A stretch of 61,075 bases of DNA from an uncultured Lachnospiraceae bacterium (GCA_934320895.1 CAKRFY010000015.1:1-61075); one strand, 5' to 3'. Counted from the first letter of the stretch, positions 25,619-36,287 are shown. The notes: generated from the letters alone by a model not told the origin. Numbers and translations are program-made.

Positions 25619-25776
25619 ACTCTTACGCCTCCTGTGTAAAATAACAATATTTCTACTTATTAAAATATAACACTATTCGCATACTGAGTTATTATAGTAC
25701 AGAGGACATAAAAAAGCAATAAAACTTTTAGATATTTTTTATTGTTTTAAGGAAATACAAGGCTGAACTATTACTC

Positions 25777-27255
25777 TTATCCTTGTTTGTGCGTCTTCTC
25801 ATATGACGGCAGACTCATCCTGAAAAATCTTCTTGCAAGACACTTTGCATTGAACGGTATCAGCGGATATAGATAGCCCTCTCCTAATAGTGTATGTGTC
25901 ATAAGAAGCGATGCTACAAGCAGTATTGTTCCGGCTATAAATCCATATACACCAAATATACTTGTAAAAATCAATAATATTATACGATGAAACTTTACTG
26001 CATAAGTGAGTTCCATATTGCTCTGTGTATAATTTGCTACCGCCACAAATGCCATATAAAGCATTATCTCTGGATTAAACCAACCAGAATCTACCGTATA
26101 ATCACCAAATACTATACCTGCAACAATACTAAGCGGTGTGGTAAGCATGTTTGGCGTGTTGACTGCTGCCATTTTCAATCCGTCTATTGCAAATTCAAGT
26201 ATAAGAAACTGAAATATCGGTGCTACATTTATATCATCACGGATCAGTATAAAATCAAGCCATTTTGGTACCCACTCCGGATTTTCAATAAGAAGCAGGA
26301 AAACAGGCGTGATAAAAACGGCAAGTATATTTGTCACCATTCTTGTAAACCTTAAATATGTTCCCGTTACAGGCGGAAAATAATAATCATTTGCATCCTC
26401 CACTATTCCAAACAATGATGTAGGCAGTATCATAACAGCCGGAGAGTTATCGACAAGTATGACAATACTTCCCTCCAGCAGACTTGCCGCCGCCGTGTCA
26501 GGTCTTTCGGTATATTTATATCTAGGAAAAGGATTTATCCATTTTCCCGGAAAAAGCATCTCAGCAAGACTTTCCTGATTCATCGTAAGTGAATCCACAT
26601 CCATTGAATTTATTCTGTCCATGACTTTTTTTACATCTTTTTCATTTACCCTGCCACACATATATCCGATAGCGATATCCGTTCTTGAACTCCTGCCTAC
26701 CCTTGCAAACTTAAACACAAGATTTATATCCCTTATCCTTCTTCTGATAAGTGCCATATTAGGAATGAGTGCCTCAATAAATCCGTCTCTTGAACCTCTC
26801 AGCACCTTATCTTTTTCGGGCTCCTCCACACTTCGTCCCGGATATTCCCTAAGATCAAGGGCAAGAATCCCATCATATCCCTCTATCATCATGCAAGTAA
26901 GTCCGGCAAGAAAATTATCTATAAAATCCTGCTCTGTTTTTATCTCCGTAATGTCAACAAATGGCGTACTTTTACTTATAAAACCAGCCATATCTTCCGG
27001 CATATCTTCCTCTTTTATAGAATAAAAAAACTGCATAAGTTTTTCTATAGTATCTCCGGGCAAAAATCCGTCCACTGAATAAATAGAAACTTTCCTGCCT
27101 CCAATCTCAACCTCACGATGAAGCAGATCAAAATTCTCATCAAGTTTAAAAAGACTGCTTATCTTCTGCTGACGCATTTTGAAATCATTTCCAAAAATAA
27201 TGGAGCTGCTTTGCTTTGTATTATCTGTACTGTTTTGCTGCGTAACACTGCTCAT
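25777..27255 (-). CDS. spoVAF: SpoVAF-like spore germination protein (GerA superfamily A subunit)
   Basis: The protein of 492 residues has a hydrophilic N-terminal part (about 300 residues; LREYPGRSVEEPEKDKVLRG, RDGFIEALIPNMALIRRRIR, SRTDIAIGYM) and five or so C-terminal membrane spans (NTPNMLTTPLSIVAGIVFGD, SGWFNPEIMLYMAFVAVANY). The end YLYPLIPFNAKCLARRFFRM and the N-terminus fit SpoVAF better than GerAA. SpoVAF helps spore germination in Bacillus, where it ends the spoVA operon. Here it stands alone with no GerB/GerC or other spoVA genes in the window. Confidence 0.85.
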   Translation of the reverse strand: MSSVTQQNSTDNTKQSSSIIFGNDFKMRQQKISSLFKLDENFDLLHREVEIGGRKVSIYSVDGFLPGDTIEKLMQFFYSIKEEDMPEDMAGFISKSTPFVDITEIKTEQDFIDNFLAGLTCMMIEGYDGILALDLREYPGRSVEEPEKDKVLRGSRDGFIEALIPNMALIRRRIRDINLVFKFARVGRSSRTDIAIGYMCGRVNEKDVKKVMDRINSMDVDSLTMNQESLAEMLFPGKWINPFPRYKYTERPDTAAASLLEGSIVILVDNSPAVMILPTSLFGIVEDANDYYFPPVTGTYLRFTRMVTNILAVFITPVFLLLIENPEWVPKWLDFILIRDDINVAPIFQFLILEFAIDGLKMAAVNTPNMLTTPLSIVAGIVFGDYTVDSGWFNPEIMLYMAFVAVANYTQSNMELTYAVKFHRIILLIFTSIFGVYGFIAGTILLVASLLMTHTLLGEGYLYPLIPFNAKCLARRFFRMSLPSYEKTHKQG

Positions 27256-27467
27256 CTTCCGACTGCCTCCAATTCTTCCAAAATTTAATAATACACAATG
27301 GTTAGTGTTTGCAGAAAATAGTAAAATATACTATGCTTTCACAGGTTTTATAAATCGATTTTCAATAAATTTTTAGAATACAATATTCTTTTATATGAAA
27401 GACAAAATCAAGCACAAAATAAACAAAATCCACAGAATAATTCCTAATTCTACCTTTAAGGGGTGTA

Positions 27468-27480
27468 CTTTTGGTACTAA
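27468..27480. promoter_or_regulatory. Candidate operator of the XRE regulator
   Basis: TTTTGGTACTAAA is an imperfect palindrome centred on GTAC, between -10-like TATTAT (27489-27494) and the upstream sequence of the XRE gene. Autoregulation by the XRE protein is a guess. Confidence 0.3.
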
Positions 27481-27516
27481 AGAGATAGTATTATCTTAAG
27501 AAGGGAGAGATAGGTT

Positions 27517-28413
27517 ATGGATCTTATCAAAATCGGAAGATATATCGCTGGAAAACGAAAAGAAATTGGATTGACTCAGAAACAGATTGCTGAAAAATTA
27601 GGTAAGAGTGATAAATCTGTTTCAAAATGGGAACGCGGCATCTGTCTGCCAGATGTATCTGTATATTTAGAATTATGTGATATATTAAACATTACCATCA
27701 ATGAATTTCTGGCAGGCGAAGATATAGATGCTGTCAGCGTAGCAAAAAAGTCTGAAGATACACTGATACAGGTATCTAAAGACAGCAGCCATAAGCAAAG
27801 ATATTTAAAGCGTATAATAGCAGCACTTCTTATAATGCTTGCAATATTCTCAGCAGCAACAGGCAGAATATTGTATAATAAATGGAAACAACCAAAAAAT
27901 TATATAGAAACCTTTTCTAATGACAGTCCGGAAATGAAAACAGCTAAACTATTTTCCGGAACAGAACAGACAGTCATGTTTAAATATAATACCAAAGATA
28001 CATTCAAAGAACTGGATATTTATATGTCAGAGTATCGATCAGGTGAAAGAATTTCACATAAAAATATAGCTAAACTGACCTACAATAATATAACATCTGC
28101 TAATAATGGAATTATAGTGATTGCCCCTGATTCTGATAATTCTTCCGCAAAGCTGATAGTTACGGATGAAACCTGCCAATATTCGACAGAAAACAAAATT
28201 TTAGATAATGTTACAGGCAAAAAATACTATGGACAATCATCAACATATATTCAGAATACTCTTTCCATAAAATATGGTACAGAACAAGGTCTGGCAGTAC
28301 TTATATATGGTAAAAATAGTCTTAGTATGCTTCCTATACCGTACATCAATGGAGATAGCGTTGACACTGATAACGATTATATGTATTATTATTCCATTAA
28401 ATTTGTAAAATAG
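27517..28413 (+). CDS. XRE-family regulator with membrane anchor and extracellular domain
   Basis: The protein of 298 residues has an N-terminal helix-turn-helix (IGRYIAGKRKEIGLTQKQIA ... KSVSKWERGICLPD), a linker to about residue 95, one membrane span (YLKRIIAALLIMLAIFSAAT) and an outside domain of about 180 residues that I do not recognise. Membrane-tethered XRE proteins of this type are common in Clostridia. GGGAG precedes the ATG. The next gene starts 22 bp downstream, so they probably form an operon. Confidence 0.85.
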   Translation: MDLIKIGRYIAGKRKEIGLTQKQIAEKLGKSDKSVSKWERGICLPDVSVYLELCDILNITINEFLAGEDIDAVSVAKKSEDTLIQVSKDSSHKQRYLKRIIAALLIMLAIFSAATGRILYNKWKQPKNYIETFSNDSPEMKTAKLFSGTEQTVMFKYNTKDTFKELDIYMSEYRSGERISHKNIAKLTYNNITSANNGIIVIAPDSDNSSAKLIVTDETCQYSTENKILDNVTGKKYYGQSSTYIQNTLSIKYGTEQGLAVLIYGKNSLSMLPIPYINGDSVDTDNDYMYYYSIKFVK

Positions 28414-28435
28414 AAATATAAATCAGGAGGCGATA

Positions 28436-29188
28436 ATGCCAATCACCACATTCGACCAAGAACTTTTTGCCGATGCCTGCAAAAAAATCATTGCCAAAGA
28501 GCGTGAAACCAACGGAATTGGTACTTTAAAAGAAAAAACAATGCACGCAGTTCTAAAAAACTTTTATGAACCTGATATTTCACATCAGGAAATAAAAGTT
28601 GACCGTTTTGTTGCTGACATTATGCGTGATGATGAGATCATAGAGATACAAACAAGAAATTTCAATGCCATGCGCAAGAAACTGAGTGTTTTTCTAGAAA
28701 AATATCCTGTTACAATCGTCTATCCCATCCCCCACAACAAATGGCTTTACTGGATAGACGAGAATACAGGGGAGATTTCCAAAAAGAGAAAATCTCCTAA
28801 AACGGGAACTTTTTTTGATGCTTTTATCGAGCTATATAAAATAAGTATGTTTTTATCAAATCCCAATTTGCATATTTGTCTTGTACTCGTTGACATGGAA
28901 GAATACCGGCTTTTAAACGGATGGAATGAAACTCGAAAAAAAGGTTCATCACGGTACGACCGTATTCCTGTCGCACTCCATGATGAACTTTATATTGGCA
29001 GTAGTAGTGATTACGCTCTGTTGCTGCCCGATGAACTTGCCAAAACTTTCACTTCAAAAGATCTTGCCAAATGTGCCAAGATTCCTCTCCGTCTTGCACA
29101 GACGACACTTACTGTTCTAAAACGAACCGGCGCAATTGAGGAGGTTGGTAAAAACGGACGATGCATTTTATATCAAAAGTGTAAATAA
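28436..29188 (+). CDS. Conserved protein with a PD-(D/E)XK-like nuclease region and C-terminal winged helix
   Basis: The protein of 250 residues begins with GTLKEKTMHAVLKNFYEPD, then DRFVADIMRDDEIIEIQTRN, a pattern like the D...ExQ/K core of PD-(D/E)XK nucleases (compare the EIQ variant of CoiA), and ends with a winged-helix-like segment (FTSKDLAKCAKIPLRLAQTT, LTVLKRTGAIEEVGKNGR). It may belong to the conserved family Pfam lists as DUF8091, which I cannot verify. AGGAGG precedes the ATG. Nuclease activity is inference. It shares a transcript with the XRE gene and is convergent with the MATE gene 8 bp away. Confidence 0.6.
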   Translation: MPITTFDQELFADACKKIIAKERETNGIGTLKEKTMHAVLKNFYEPDISHQEIKVDRFVADIMRDDEIIEIQTRNFNAMRKKLSVFLEKYPVTIVYPIPHNKWLYWIDENTGEISKKRKSPKTGTFFDAFIELYKISMFLSNPNLHICLVLVDMEEYRLLNGWNETRKKGSSRYDRIPVALHDELYIGSSSDYALLLPDELAKTFTSKDLAKCAKIPLRLAQTTLTVLKRTGAIEEVGKNGRCILYQKCK

Positions 29189-29196
29189 AAATCCCT

Positions 29197-30528
29197 TTAT
29201 ACATTTCCATTTATTACTGGATTTTTCTTTATACCTATAAGCAGTGGTATAACCATTATAACCCACGCAATCGGCTCAGCCCAGATGATAGCCCAGTATC
29301 CGAGTACCGGTGTCAAAAATGTTGCCACAAGCACCTTACATATAAGTTCAAATGAACTTGATACGACTGGTGTAACACTATCTCCTATTCCCTGCATAGC
29401 ATTTCTGAGTATACATATGACAGCAGGTATAAAGTAAAGCAATGTGTCAACTCTCAGATAAAGTGTTGCCGTATCTATTACCTGCTGCTGCTTTGTCGCT
29501 GTTATCATCTCAACCATGTACGGCACAACAGTATATGACAAAAGCACCATAAACGCACACCATATCCATGTGACTATTGTTACCTGCCATATTCCTTTCT
29601 TTATCCTGTCAGGCTTTTTTGCTCCCATGTTCTGACCACAAAAAGTTGCCATTGTTGTTCCAAAAACAGTAAACGGCAGCATAAAAAATTCCGAAATCTT
29701 TCTTGCCGCAGTATGTGCAACTATATAATTTGCATTGTCAAGAGAGTTTATCGCTCCCTGAAGTGCAACAGAGCCTATATTTATGAGCGAACTCATAAAT
29801 CCCATTGAACAGCCTATAGCAAACATTGATTTTACAAGACTTTTTTCAAGTTTTATATCTTTTATGCCAAAATGAAGTACAGGATATTTCTTAAGCATAT
29901 ACACAAAACAACATGCAAATGACATTATCTGAGACAGAACAGTTGCAAATGCTGCTCCCTCAACTCCCCACTTAAATCCACAAACAAACAAAATATCAAG
30001 ACCTATATTAACAAATGTGGAAATTATCAGAAAAATAAGTGGCGTAATCGAGTCTCCTATTGCTCTGAAAAGTCCGGCACAGACATTATAGAGCATCGCA
30101 CCTGTCATTCCTAAAAGGATTATCTTAAAATATCTGTACGCACCATCTATCAGATTTTCAGGTGTGTTCAAAAATTCAAGAATATTTCTAAGGAATCCCA
30201 CACTTAATACTGTAAACACCAACGACACGGCAATTCCAAGCACAAATGTCGCTGCTACCGCCTTTTTTATTGCTTTTTCGTCTCTCGCCCCATAACTTCT
30301 GGCAACTATTATCGCAAACCCATTTGTCATACCAAGCAAAAATCCAATTATCATATTGTTGAGTGAACTTGTCGCTCCGACAGATGCAAGTGCATTTTCT
30401 CCAAGAAACTGCCCCACTATCCTTGTATCCGCAAGACTGTAGAACAACTGAAATATATTTCCTATAGCAATAGGTATCGCAAATCCCATTATAAGTGGCA
30501 ACGTTTTTCCATTTGTTAAATCTTTCAT
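29197..30528 (-). CDS. MATE family efflux transporter
   Basis: The protein of 443 residues has twelve membrane spans in two homologous halves. Typical MATE sequence is visible: FAIPIAIGNIFQLFYSLADT at the N-terminus, GFLLGMTNGFAIIVARSYGA, and FVNIGLDILFVCGFKWGVEG. MATE pumps export cationic drugs or metabolites in exchange for sodium or protons. The substrate cannot be told. The 5' region is described separately. Confidence 0.93.
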   Translation of the reverse strand: MKDLTNGKTLPLIMGFAIPIAIGNIFQLFYSLADTRIVGQFLGENALASVGATSSLNNMIIGFLLGMTNGFAIIVARSYGARDEKAIKKAVAATFVLGIAVSLVFTVLSVGFLRNILEFLNTPENLIDGAYRYFKIILLGMTGAMLYNVCAGLFRAIGDSITPLIFLIISTFVNIGLDILFVCGFKWGVEGAAFATVLSQIMSFACCFVYMLKKYPVLHFGIKDIKLEKSLVKSMFAIGCSMGFMSSLINIGSVALQGAINSLDNANYIVAHTAARKISEFFMLPFTVFGTTMATFCGQNMGAKKPDRIKKGIWQVTIVTWIWCAFMVLLSYTVVPYMVEMITATKQQQVIDTATLYLRVDTLLYFIPAVICILRNAMQGIGDSVTPVVSSSFELICKVLVATFLTPVLGYWAIIWAEPIAWVIMVIPLLIGIKKNPVINGNV

Positions 30529-30826
30529 CTTAAATCAAAACCTCATTTCCTTAAATTAATTACTAAAACTTCCCACACCAATAAGGTGTGCTGAACCTTG
30601 AAAACTCTATTATCCTCTGTCAGACCGGAAACCATTTTAACACAATTTTTGTAAAAGGAATACAATAGATTTTAAATATTCCGGCACTTCCAACTGATTC
30701 TGTCTGACATTCTAAAATTCGACTCAAATTTATCTGCACAATTTATTTAAAAAATAACAACTTTATGTTAAAATAAAGGTACTCATATTGGAGTCAAAGT
30801 ATGGAACAAACGGGAGGGAAATTATT
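30529..30826. other. Divergent region between MATE and chemoreceptor genes
   Basis: On the MATE side (minus strand) a CACACC-TTATT-GGTGTG hairpin (30590-30574) lies about 45 bp before the start and is preceded by a GC-richer stretch (30591-30640) that could fold. No known riboswitch motif was recognised. On the chemoreceptor side GGGAGG (about 30813) precedes the ATG. Confidence 0.4.
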
Positions 30827-32914
30827 ATGAAATCTATTAAAACCAAAATCATTGCGGCAGTTATATTCTGTTCACTCCTTTCAACGGTTATATGTGGTGC
30901 CATAAGCATTGTAAACTCCTCTAAAACATCCGTTGAAGATTCAAAAAGACAGATGGAGATTGCATGCATAACCCAAACAGATAAATTAAACGAAACCATG
31001 CAAAATGTTGAAAATTCAGTAAACATGGTTTATAGCATGGCAAAAGCAAAACTTGATAACACTTCTGTTTTTTGTAGTAGCAGCCGTTATGTAAATGAAT
31101 ACACAAAAAAAATGCTTCCTATACTTATGGAATCAGCTCAGGATACTCCTGGTGCTCTTACTGCTTATATAAGATATAATCCTGAATTTACTGAGCCTAC
31201 AAGCGGATTATTTCTTACAAGAAATGATGACAAAAGCAAATTTCAAAGTGTAACTCCTACAGACTTTTCCATGTATGATCAAGATGATACGGAACATGTA
31301 GGCTGGTATTATATCCCAGTCAAAAACAAAAAAGCCACATGGATGTCACCTTACATAAATTCCAACATAAATGTTTATATGATTTCATATGTCATACCTA
31401 TATATGTTGACGGTAAATCCATAGGCATTGTAGGCATGGATATAAATTTTAATACCTTTACTGATACTGCGAACTCAGCAAAAATATTTAATACAGGATA
31501 CTCTTTTCTTACAGATGAAGATGGCAATATAATGTATCACCAGAAACTCAAAGTGGGTACAAACCTCGAAAAAACCGATAATGGCACGAGCCCGCTTGTA
31601 AATGCACTTAAAGATGGTGATAAGGAACAGACTTTAATCTCATATTCATATAAAAACGCATCCAAAGTGATGTATTATAAAACATTGCAAAATGGTATGA
31701 AATATATACTTACTGCTCCAAAGAGTGAACTAAATGCCCAATCATCAGCTCTCTCAAAGCAGATCACCGGAGGTGCCATGACCGCAATAATAATTACCAT
31801 CATTATTGGATTCCTTATAGGCACAAAAATAACTAAACCTATCAGACAGATTGATGGTATTGTTCAGGATACTGCTGAATTTAACTTCAAGAGCAATCCT
31901 GCATCACAGAAACTTTACAAACACAAGGATGAAGCTGGACATATGGCATTGTCAATTCACAATATGCGTAAAAATCTACGCAATATGATCTCAACCATAA
32001 ACCAGGTACAATCAGATATACAGGATACAACTGACCAACTCTCAGACATAACTGAAAAAATACATACAATGAGTGATTCAAACACTGACACTACCCGTGA
32101 GATTGCAGCCGCAATGCAGGAAACTGCCGCAACAATGGAAACTGTAAATGAAACTGTTAGTAACATAAAACAACATGCAACAGATATTGAACAAAATTCA
32201 GGCAATGGAAAAGATACGGCACAAACAATAAAGGAACGTGCCAAAAACCTTGAGCAGAAAACGAAACTTGCCACAAATAAAACTGTTGATATCTATGAAA
32301 ATGTAAAAGAAAAAATGGATAAAGCAATGATACAGGCAAAATCTGTAGAAAAAATAAATCAATTTACACAGACAATACTTGAAATTTCCGAGCAGACAAA
32401 TCTCCTCGCCCTAAACGCATCTATTGAAGCAGCAAGAGCAGGTGAAGCAGGTAAAGGTTTTGCTGTCGTTGCAAACGAAATTGGCAGCCTTGCTACCCAG
32501 ACTACAACAACCGTCAGCAATATAGAAACAATCATTGGAGAAGTAAATACTGCCGTATCAGACCTTACACAGTGCTTACAGGAAAGCACCGATTTCTTAA
32601 ATGAAACCGTTTTAAAAGATTACAAAGATTTCACTACTGTTGCAAAACAGTACAATAGTGACGCTACTGTTTTTGATGATAGTATGACTGCTATAAACGA
32701 ACAGATAGAGATACTTCTAAGTTCCATCGTTGATATCGCAGACTCGGTAAATACCGTTAATACAACAGTATCAGAAACAGCCGAAGGCGTTAACAATATT
32801 GCTGAAAAAACTTTAGAACTTTCTAATATTGTTGATGATAATGAGACTCTTGTTAATACGAACAAGAAAAATACCGATAAATTAAACAGTGTATTGGCTA
32901 TGTTCAGACATTAA
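30827..32914 (+). CDS. Methyl-accepting chemotaxis protein with extracellular Cache-like sensor
   Basis: The receptor of 695 residues has a span at 5-25, a sensor of about 290 residues of the dCache_1 type ([35 protein letters not shown]), a second span at about 320, a HAMP region and the signalling domain with the conserved hairpin tip [20 protein letters not shown]. An ATG 13 codons upstream is rejected in favour of the one at 30827, which has GGGAGG. It is followed after 39 bp by an EAL protein, so ligand sensing may be linked to both chemotaxis and c-di-GMP. Confidence 0.95.
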   Translation: MKSIKTKIIAAVIFCSLLSTVICGAISIVNSSKTSVEDSKRQMEIACITQTDKLNETMQNVENSVNMVYSMAKAKLDNTSVFCSSSRYVNEYTKKMLPILMESAQDTPGALTAYIRYNPEFTEPTSGLFLTRNDDKSKFQSVTPTDFSMYDQDDTEHVGWYYIPVKNKKATWMSPYINSNINVYMISYVIPIYVDGKSIGIVGMDINFNTFTDTANSAKIFNTGYSFLTDEDGNIMYHQKLKVGTNLEKTDNGTSPLVNALKDGDKEQTLISYSYKNASKVMYYKTLQNGMKYILTAPKSELNAQSSALSKQITGGAMTAIIITIIIGFLIGTKITKPIRQIDGIVQDTAEFNFKSNPASQKLYKHKDEAGHMALSIHNMRKNLRNMISTINQVQSDIQDTTDQLSDITEKIHTMSDSNTDTTREIAAAMQETAATMETVNETVSNIKQHATDIEQNSGNGKDTAQTIKERAKNLEQKTKLATNKTVDIYENVKEKMDKAMIQAKSVEKINQFTQTILEISEQTNLLALNASIEAARAGEAGKGFAVVANEIGSLATQTTTTVSNIETIIGEVNTAVSDLTQCLQESTDFLNETVLKDYKDFTTVAKQYNSDATVFDDSMTAINEQIEILLSSIVDIADSVNTVNTTVSETAEGVNNIAEKTLELSNIVDDNETLVNTNKKNTDKLNSVLAMFRH

Positions 32915-32953
32915 TTTCAAAAAGAGTTTATATTTGAATGGAGGTTTACTTTT

Positions 32954-35236
32954 ATGGATAAAATATACCCTATGTTTTTATTTCTAATGATACTACCCCT
33001 ACTAATATGTATTAAATACACCCGAAAAATAAAAAGCGATGTTGCTTCTTCAATTGAAAAATGTCTTATATTTGCAATTATAACCATACTATGCAACAGT
33101 TTTTTTGCCCTTTCTAAAAACGAAACACTATCATATCTTATGGAAGCATTATATTTGTTTTCATTTGATATGGTACTTATATATATACTTCAGTACTCTC
33201 AACAATATACACTTGTATTCAATGAAGTAACACCTTTTAGAACCGGATGCTTTATAGTTGCATATTTAGATGGTATTTCATTATTTTTAAATACATTTTT
33301 TCATAATGCATTTACTTTAAAAATAGTAAAATACATGAATTTTGAACTATATCATATAGACACCAAAAATATTTTCTACTATTTGCACTATGTCTTTGCA
33401 TACTGTCTGGTATTCTGCATTGTTGCATCATTTACGATAAAAATCATGCAGATACCAGATTTTTACCGCAAGAAATATTTTCCTATACTTGCTGTAATGT
33501 GTGTTATCATAGTATTAAACTTTGCATGTAATATATTAGAATTTCCTGTAGATCTGTCACTTCCTTTTTTTGTATTTGCAGCCATACTTATATGTTACCT
33601 GACACTTTATCGTTCTCCGAATGAACTCATAGACAAAACATTGTCTATCGTTGTAACCGAAATGAACAACTCTGTAATATGTTTTGATATAAACAATGAT
33701 TGTGTCTATGCAAATGACCATGCGTCAAAAATGTTTAACAATCCCTCAAATTCTCTTTCAACCATATCTGATTACGCTCAGACATGGATAGAAGAACACA
33801 ATATCAACAATGTCAATTCACTTGAATGGAGTGATAAAAAGATCATCGATAATAAAACTCATTATTTTGATGTTGAATACAGAAAATTATTTGATAAAAA
33901 AAATGAATATATCGGATTTTTCCTAAATCTTATTGACAATACAGAGAAGCATATCGCTTTTGAAAAAGAAAGATACCTTGCAACGCATGATACTCTTACA
34001 GGATTATATAATAAAAATTATTTTGCAGTAAAAGCAGCCGAGCTTCTTAAAACAAACCCAGATGAAAAATGGCTGCTTTTTAGTTCCAACATCAAAGACT
34101 TTAAACTCATAAACGATTTATTCGGTCTTGAAAAAGGAAATGAAGTTTTAAAGATGGAAGCTGACCTTCTTAAAAATCAATGTGGAGAGGGTATAGTCTA
34201 CGGCAGGACAGGCGGAGACAAGTTTGCCGCATGTATTCCAAAATCAAGATTTAAAGAGCAATATTTTATAGAAGCTATTCAGAAAATGGGACGCACCTTC
34301 AACAATGATCTGTACCATCTTCATATATACATCGGTGTTTATGAGATCACAGATATTAATGAGGATATATCGATAATGTGCGATAAGGCTAATCTTGCAA
34401 TAAAAACACTTAACGAAAACTATGATAAATTCATTGCATATTATAATGATGCAATATTTAATGACACAATTGTTGAAAAGCAGCTTGTCGGAGATTTTGA
34501 TAAAGCTCTGGAAGAAAAACAATTCTGTATGTACCTGCAGCCACAGATGACATCTGATGGAAAAATGATCGGTGCAGAAGCACTTGTAAGATGGCAGCAT
34601 CCCAAACGCGGTCTTATCTTTCCAGGCGATTTTATAGAAGTATTTGAAAAAACAGGTCTTATTTACCGTCTTGATAAATTCATCTGGGAATTGGCAATAC
34701 AAAAACTTGCTGAATGGCAGAAAAACGGCCGCAACGATTTATACATATCAGTAAACATATCCACAAAAGATTTTTATTACATGGATATATATAAAACTAT
34801 CACATCTCTTGTGGAAAAATACAATATTATACCTGCAACCCTTAAACTTGAAATTACTGAAACTGCTATTATGACAGGTATGGCAAATGAACTTGATATT
34901 ATAAATAAGTTCAGACAATATGGATTTCAAATTGAAATAGATGATTTCGGAAGTGGCTATTCTTCTCTTAACACACTAAAAGATATGGATGTTGATGTAA
35001 TTAAAATAGATATGGGATTTTTAAGTTCAACAGCTCCTAACCGTTTAGAACGAAGCATGTCTATCTTAAATACGATAATAGCACTAACAAAAACCCTTGG
35101 TCTTTCTGTTATAACTGAAGGTGTTGAAACTAAAGAACAGGTTTCCAGACTCACACAAATGGGCTGCGGGATATATCAGGGATATTATTTTTCAAAGCCT
35201 ATTCCTGTTGATCAGTTTGAAGACATATATATGTAA
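32954..35236 (+). CDS. c-di-GMP phosphodiesterase: 7TM-PAS-degenerate GGDEF-EAL
   Basis: The protein of 760 residues has seven membrane spans (1-215, 7TMR-HisK-like), a PAS-like part (about 220-320), a GGDEF domain (about 340-480) and an EAL domain (about 500-755). The GGDEF site is degenerate: GRTGGDKF replaces GGDEF and NIKDFKLIND has Asn for the first metal Asp, so no cyclase activity is expected. The EAL site looks complete: EALVRWQHP, SVNIST, LEITET, IDDFGSGYSS, VIKID, TEGVE and QGYYFSKPI. It should hydrolyse c-di-GMP, with the GGDEF part perhaps sensing GTP. It shares an operon with the chemoreceptor. Confidence 0.93.
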   Translation: MDKIYPMFLFLMILPLLICIKYTRKIKSDVASSIEKCLIFAIITILCNSFFALSKNETLSYLMEALYLFSFDMVLIYILQYSQQYTLVFNEVTPFRTGCFIVAYLDGISLFLNTFFHNAFTLKIVKYMNFELYHIDTKNIFYYLHYVFAYCLVFCIVASFTIKIMQIPDFYRKKYFPILAVMCVIIVLNFACNILEFPVDLSLPFFVFAAILICYLTLYRSPNELIDKTLSIVVTEMNNSVICFDINNDCVYANDHASKMFNNPSNSLSTISDYAQTWIEEHNINNVNSLEWSDKKIIDNKTHYFDVEYRKLFDKKNEYIGFFLNLIDNTEKHIAFEKERYLATHDTLTGLYNKNYFAVKAAELLKTNPDEKWLLFSSNIKDFKLINDLFGLEKGNEVLKMEADLLKNQCGEGIVYGRTGGDKFAACIPKSRFKEQYFIEAIQKMGRTFNNDLYHLHIYIGVYEITDINEDISIMCDKANLAIKTLNENYDKFIAYYNDAIFNDTIVEKQLVGDFDKALEEKQFCMYLQPQMTSDGKMIGAEALVRWQHPKRGLIFPGDFIEVFEKTGLIYRLDKFIWELAIQKLAEWQKNGRNDLYISVNISTKDFYYMDIYKTITSLVEKYNIIPATLKLEITETAIMTGMANELDIINKFRQYGFQIEIDDFGSGYSSLNTLKDMDVDVIKIDMGFLSSTAPNRLERSMSILNTIIALTKTLGLSVITEGVETKEQVSRLTQMGCGIYQGYYFSKPIPVDQFEDIYM

Positions 35237-35240
35237 AAAC

Positions 35241-35278
35241 AAAGACGATTAAGCATAACAGCCTAATCGTCTTTTTAT
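35241..35278. terminator. Bidirectional terminator
   Basis: GACGATTA (35244-35251) pairs with TAATCGTC (35264-35271), with A-rich sequence on the left and TTTTTATTTT on the right. It ends both the chemoreceptor-EAL operon and the convergent binding-protein operon. Confidence 0.9.
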
Positions 35279-35286
35279 TTTACTTT

Positions 35287-36270
35287 CTATTCATAATCTT
35301 TTACATTTGAACTATCAACCTTTTCAAATGGTACCCATACATATTTCTTATCCTTTGTAACACCTTTAAGCTTAGAAAGATCAGCTCCATTTACTAATGC
35401 AGCAACAGCTTTAACAATCATCTCTCCCTGACCAGTCGCGGACTGATAAACCGTAAATGCCATATCTCCGGCCTCAATAGCTGTACAGCCATCTGCTGTT
35501 GCATCAATACCATATATTTTTATATCACTAAGATTATTTTCCCTGCATGCCTCAACAATTCCTGTAGCCATTGTATCATTATTACATACAACTGCATCAC
35601 ACTTCTGACCAGTTTTTAAAAACTGTTTAAACATGTCCTTTGCTTTCGTCTTATCCCAGTCTGCACTATCCTCAAACACAAAATTTATTTTCTTATCTGA
35701 AGCATTTAATGCATTTTTCAAAGCATCCGTTCTCGGTTTTGTTGCTGTATGAAACTCTGGACCTTTAATTATAGCAACATTTATTTCATCAGATGACTGG
35801 AAGTCCTTTAACACTGCCTCTGCCTGATATTTACCTGCCTCTTTTTCATTTGAACCTACATATATATACTTACCTGCTTCAAGTCTATCGCTGTCAGGAC
35901 ATGTATTAAAAAATACTATAGGAATGTCCCCTGCTATCGCTTCAATTTCAAAAGCTGTATCTATATCTACCAGACCACATATAATAGCATCATATTTTTC
36001 AGTTACTGCCTTTTTTATATCACTAACCTGATTTTCAATAGAATCCTGTTCATCTATAAGTTCTACTTTCGCGCCCGATTTCTCAGCCACATCCTTTGCC
36101 TTTTGAATAATCTTATTTGTAAAATCATCAACTCTTGATAATGATATTAATAATTTCATTCCATTTTCACTTATATCGGAGGAATCTTTTGCCCCTGAAC
36201 TTCCAACACAACCGCTCAAACATCCTGCGATCAACACAAAACACATAACCAAACTTATTAACTTTTTCAT
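35287..36270 (-). CDS. Sugar-type (class B) substrate-binding lipoprotein
   Basis: The protein of 327 residues has a lipoprotein signal (LIAGCLSGC, Cys21) and the Peripla_BP_4 fold of ribose/galactose-type binding proteins (AVTEKYDAIICGLVDIDTAF, IPIVFFNTC, YVGSNEKEAGKYQAE, CDAVVCNNDTMATGIVEA, IYGIDATADG). It is encoded 17 bp after a chemoreceptor gene and no ABC permease or ATPase is in the vicinity. It may therefore deliver its ligand to the chemoreceptor rather than to a transporter, or serve a transporter elsewhere. Confidence 0.9.
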   Translation of the reverse strand: MKKLISLVMCFVLIAGCLSGCVGSSGAKDSSDISENGMKLLISLSRVDDFTNKIIQKAKDVAEKSGAKVELIDEQDSIENQVSDIKKAVTEKYDAIICGLVDIDTAFEIEAIAGDIPIVFFNTCPDSDRLEAGKYIYVGSNEKEAGKYQAEAVLKDFQSSDEINVAIIKGPEFHTATKPRTDALKNALNASDKKINFVFEDSADWDKTKAKDMFKQFLKTGQKCDAVVCNNDTMATGIVEACRENNLSDIKIYGIDATADGCTAIEAGDMAFTVYQSATGQGEMIVKAVAALVNGADLSKLKGVTKDKKYVWVPFEKVDSSNVKDYE

Positions 36271-36287
36271 GAATATTTCCTCCTTTT

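Noticed and set aside
30569..30640. Possible riboswitch upstream of the MATE gene
   Set aside because: Only one convincing hairpin; no match to guanidine, THF, preQ1 or other known consensus and no terminator switch.
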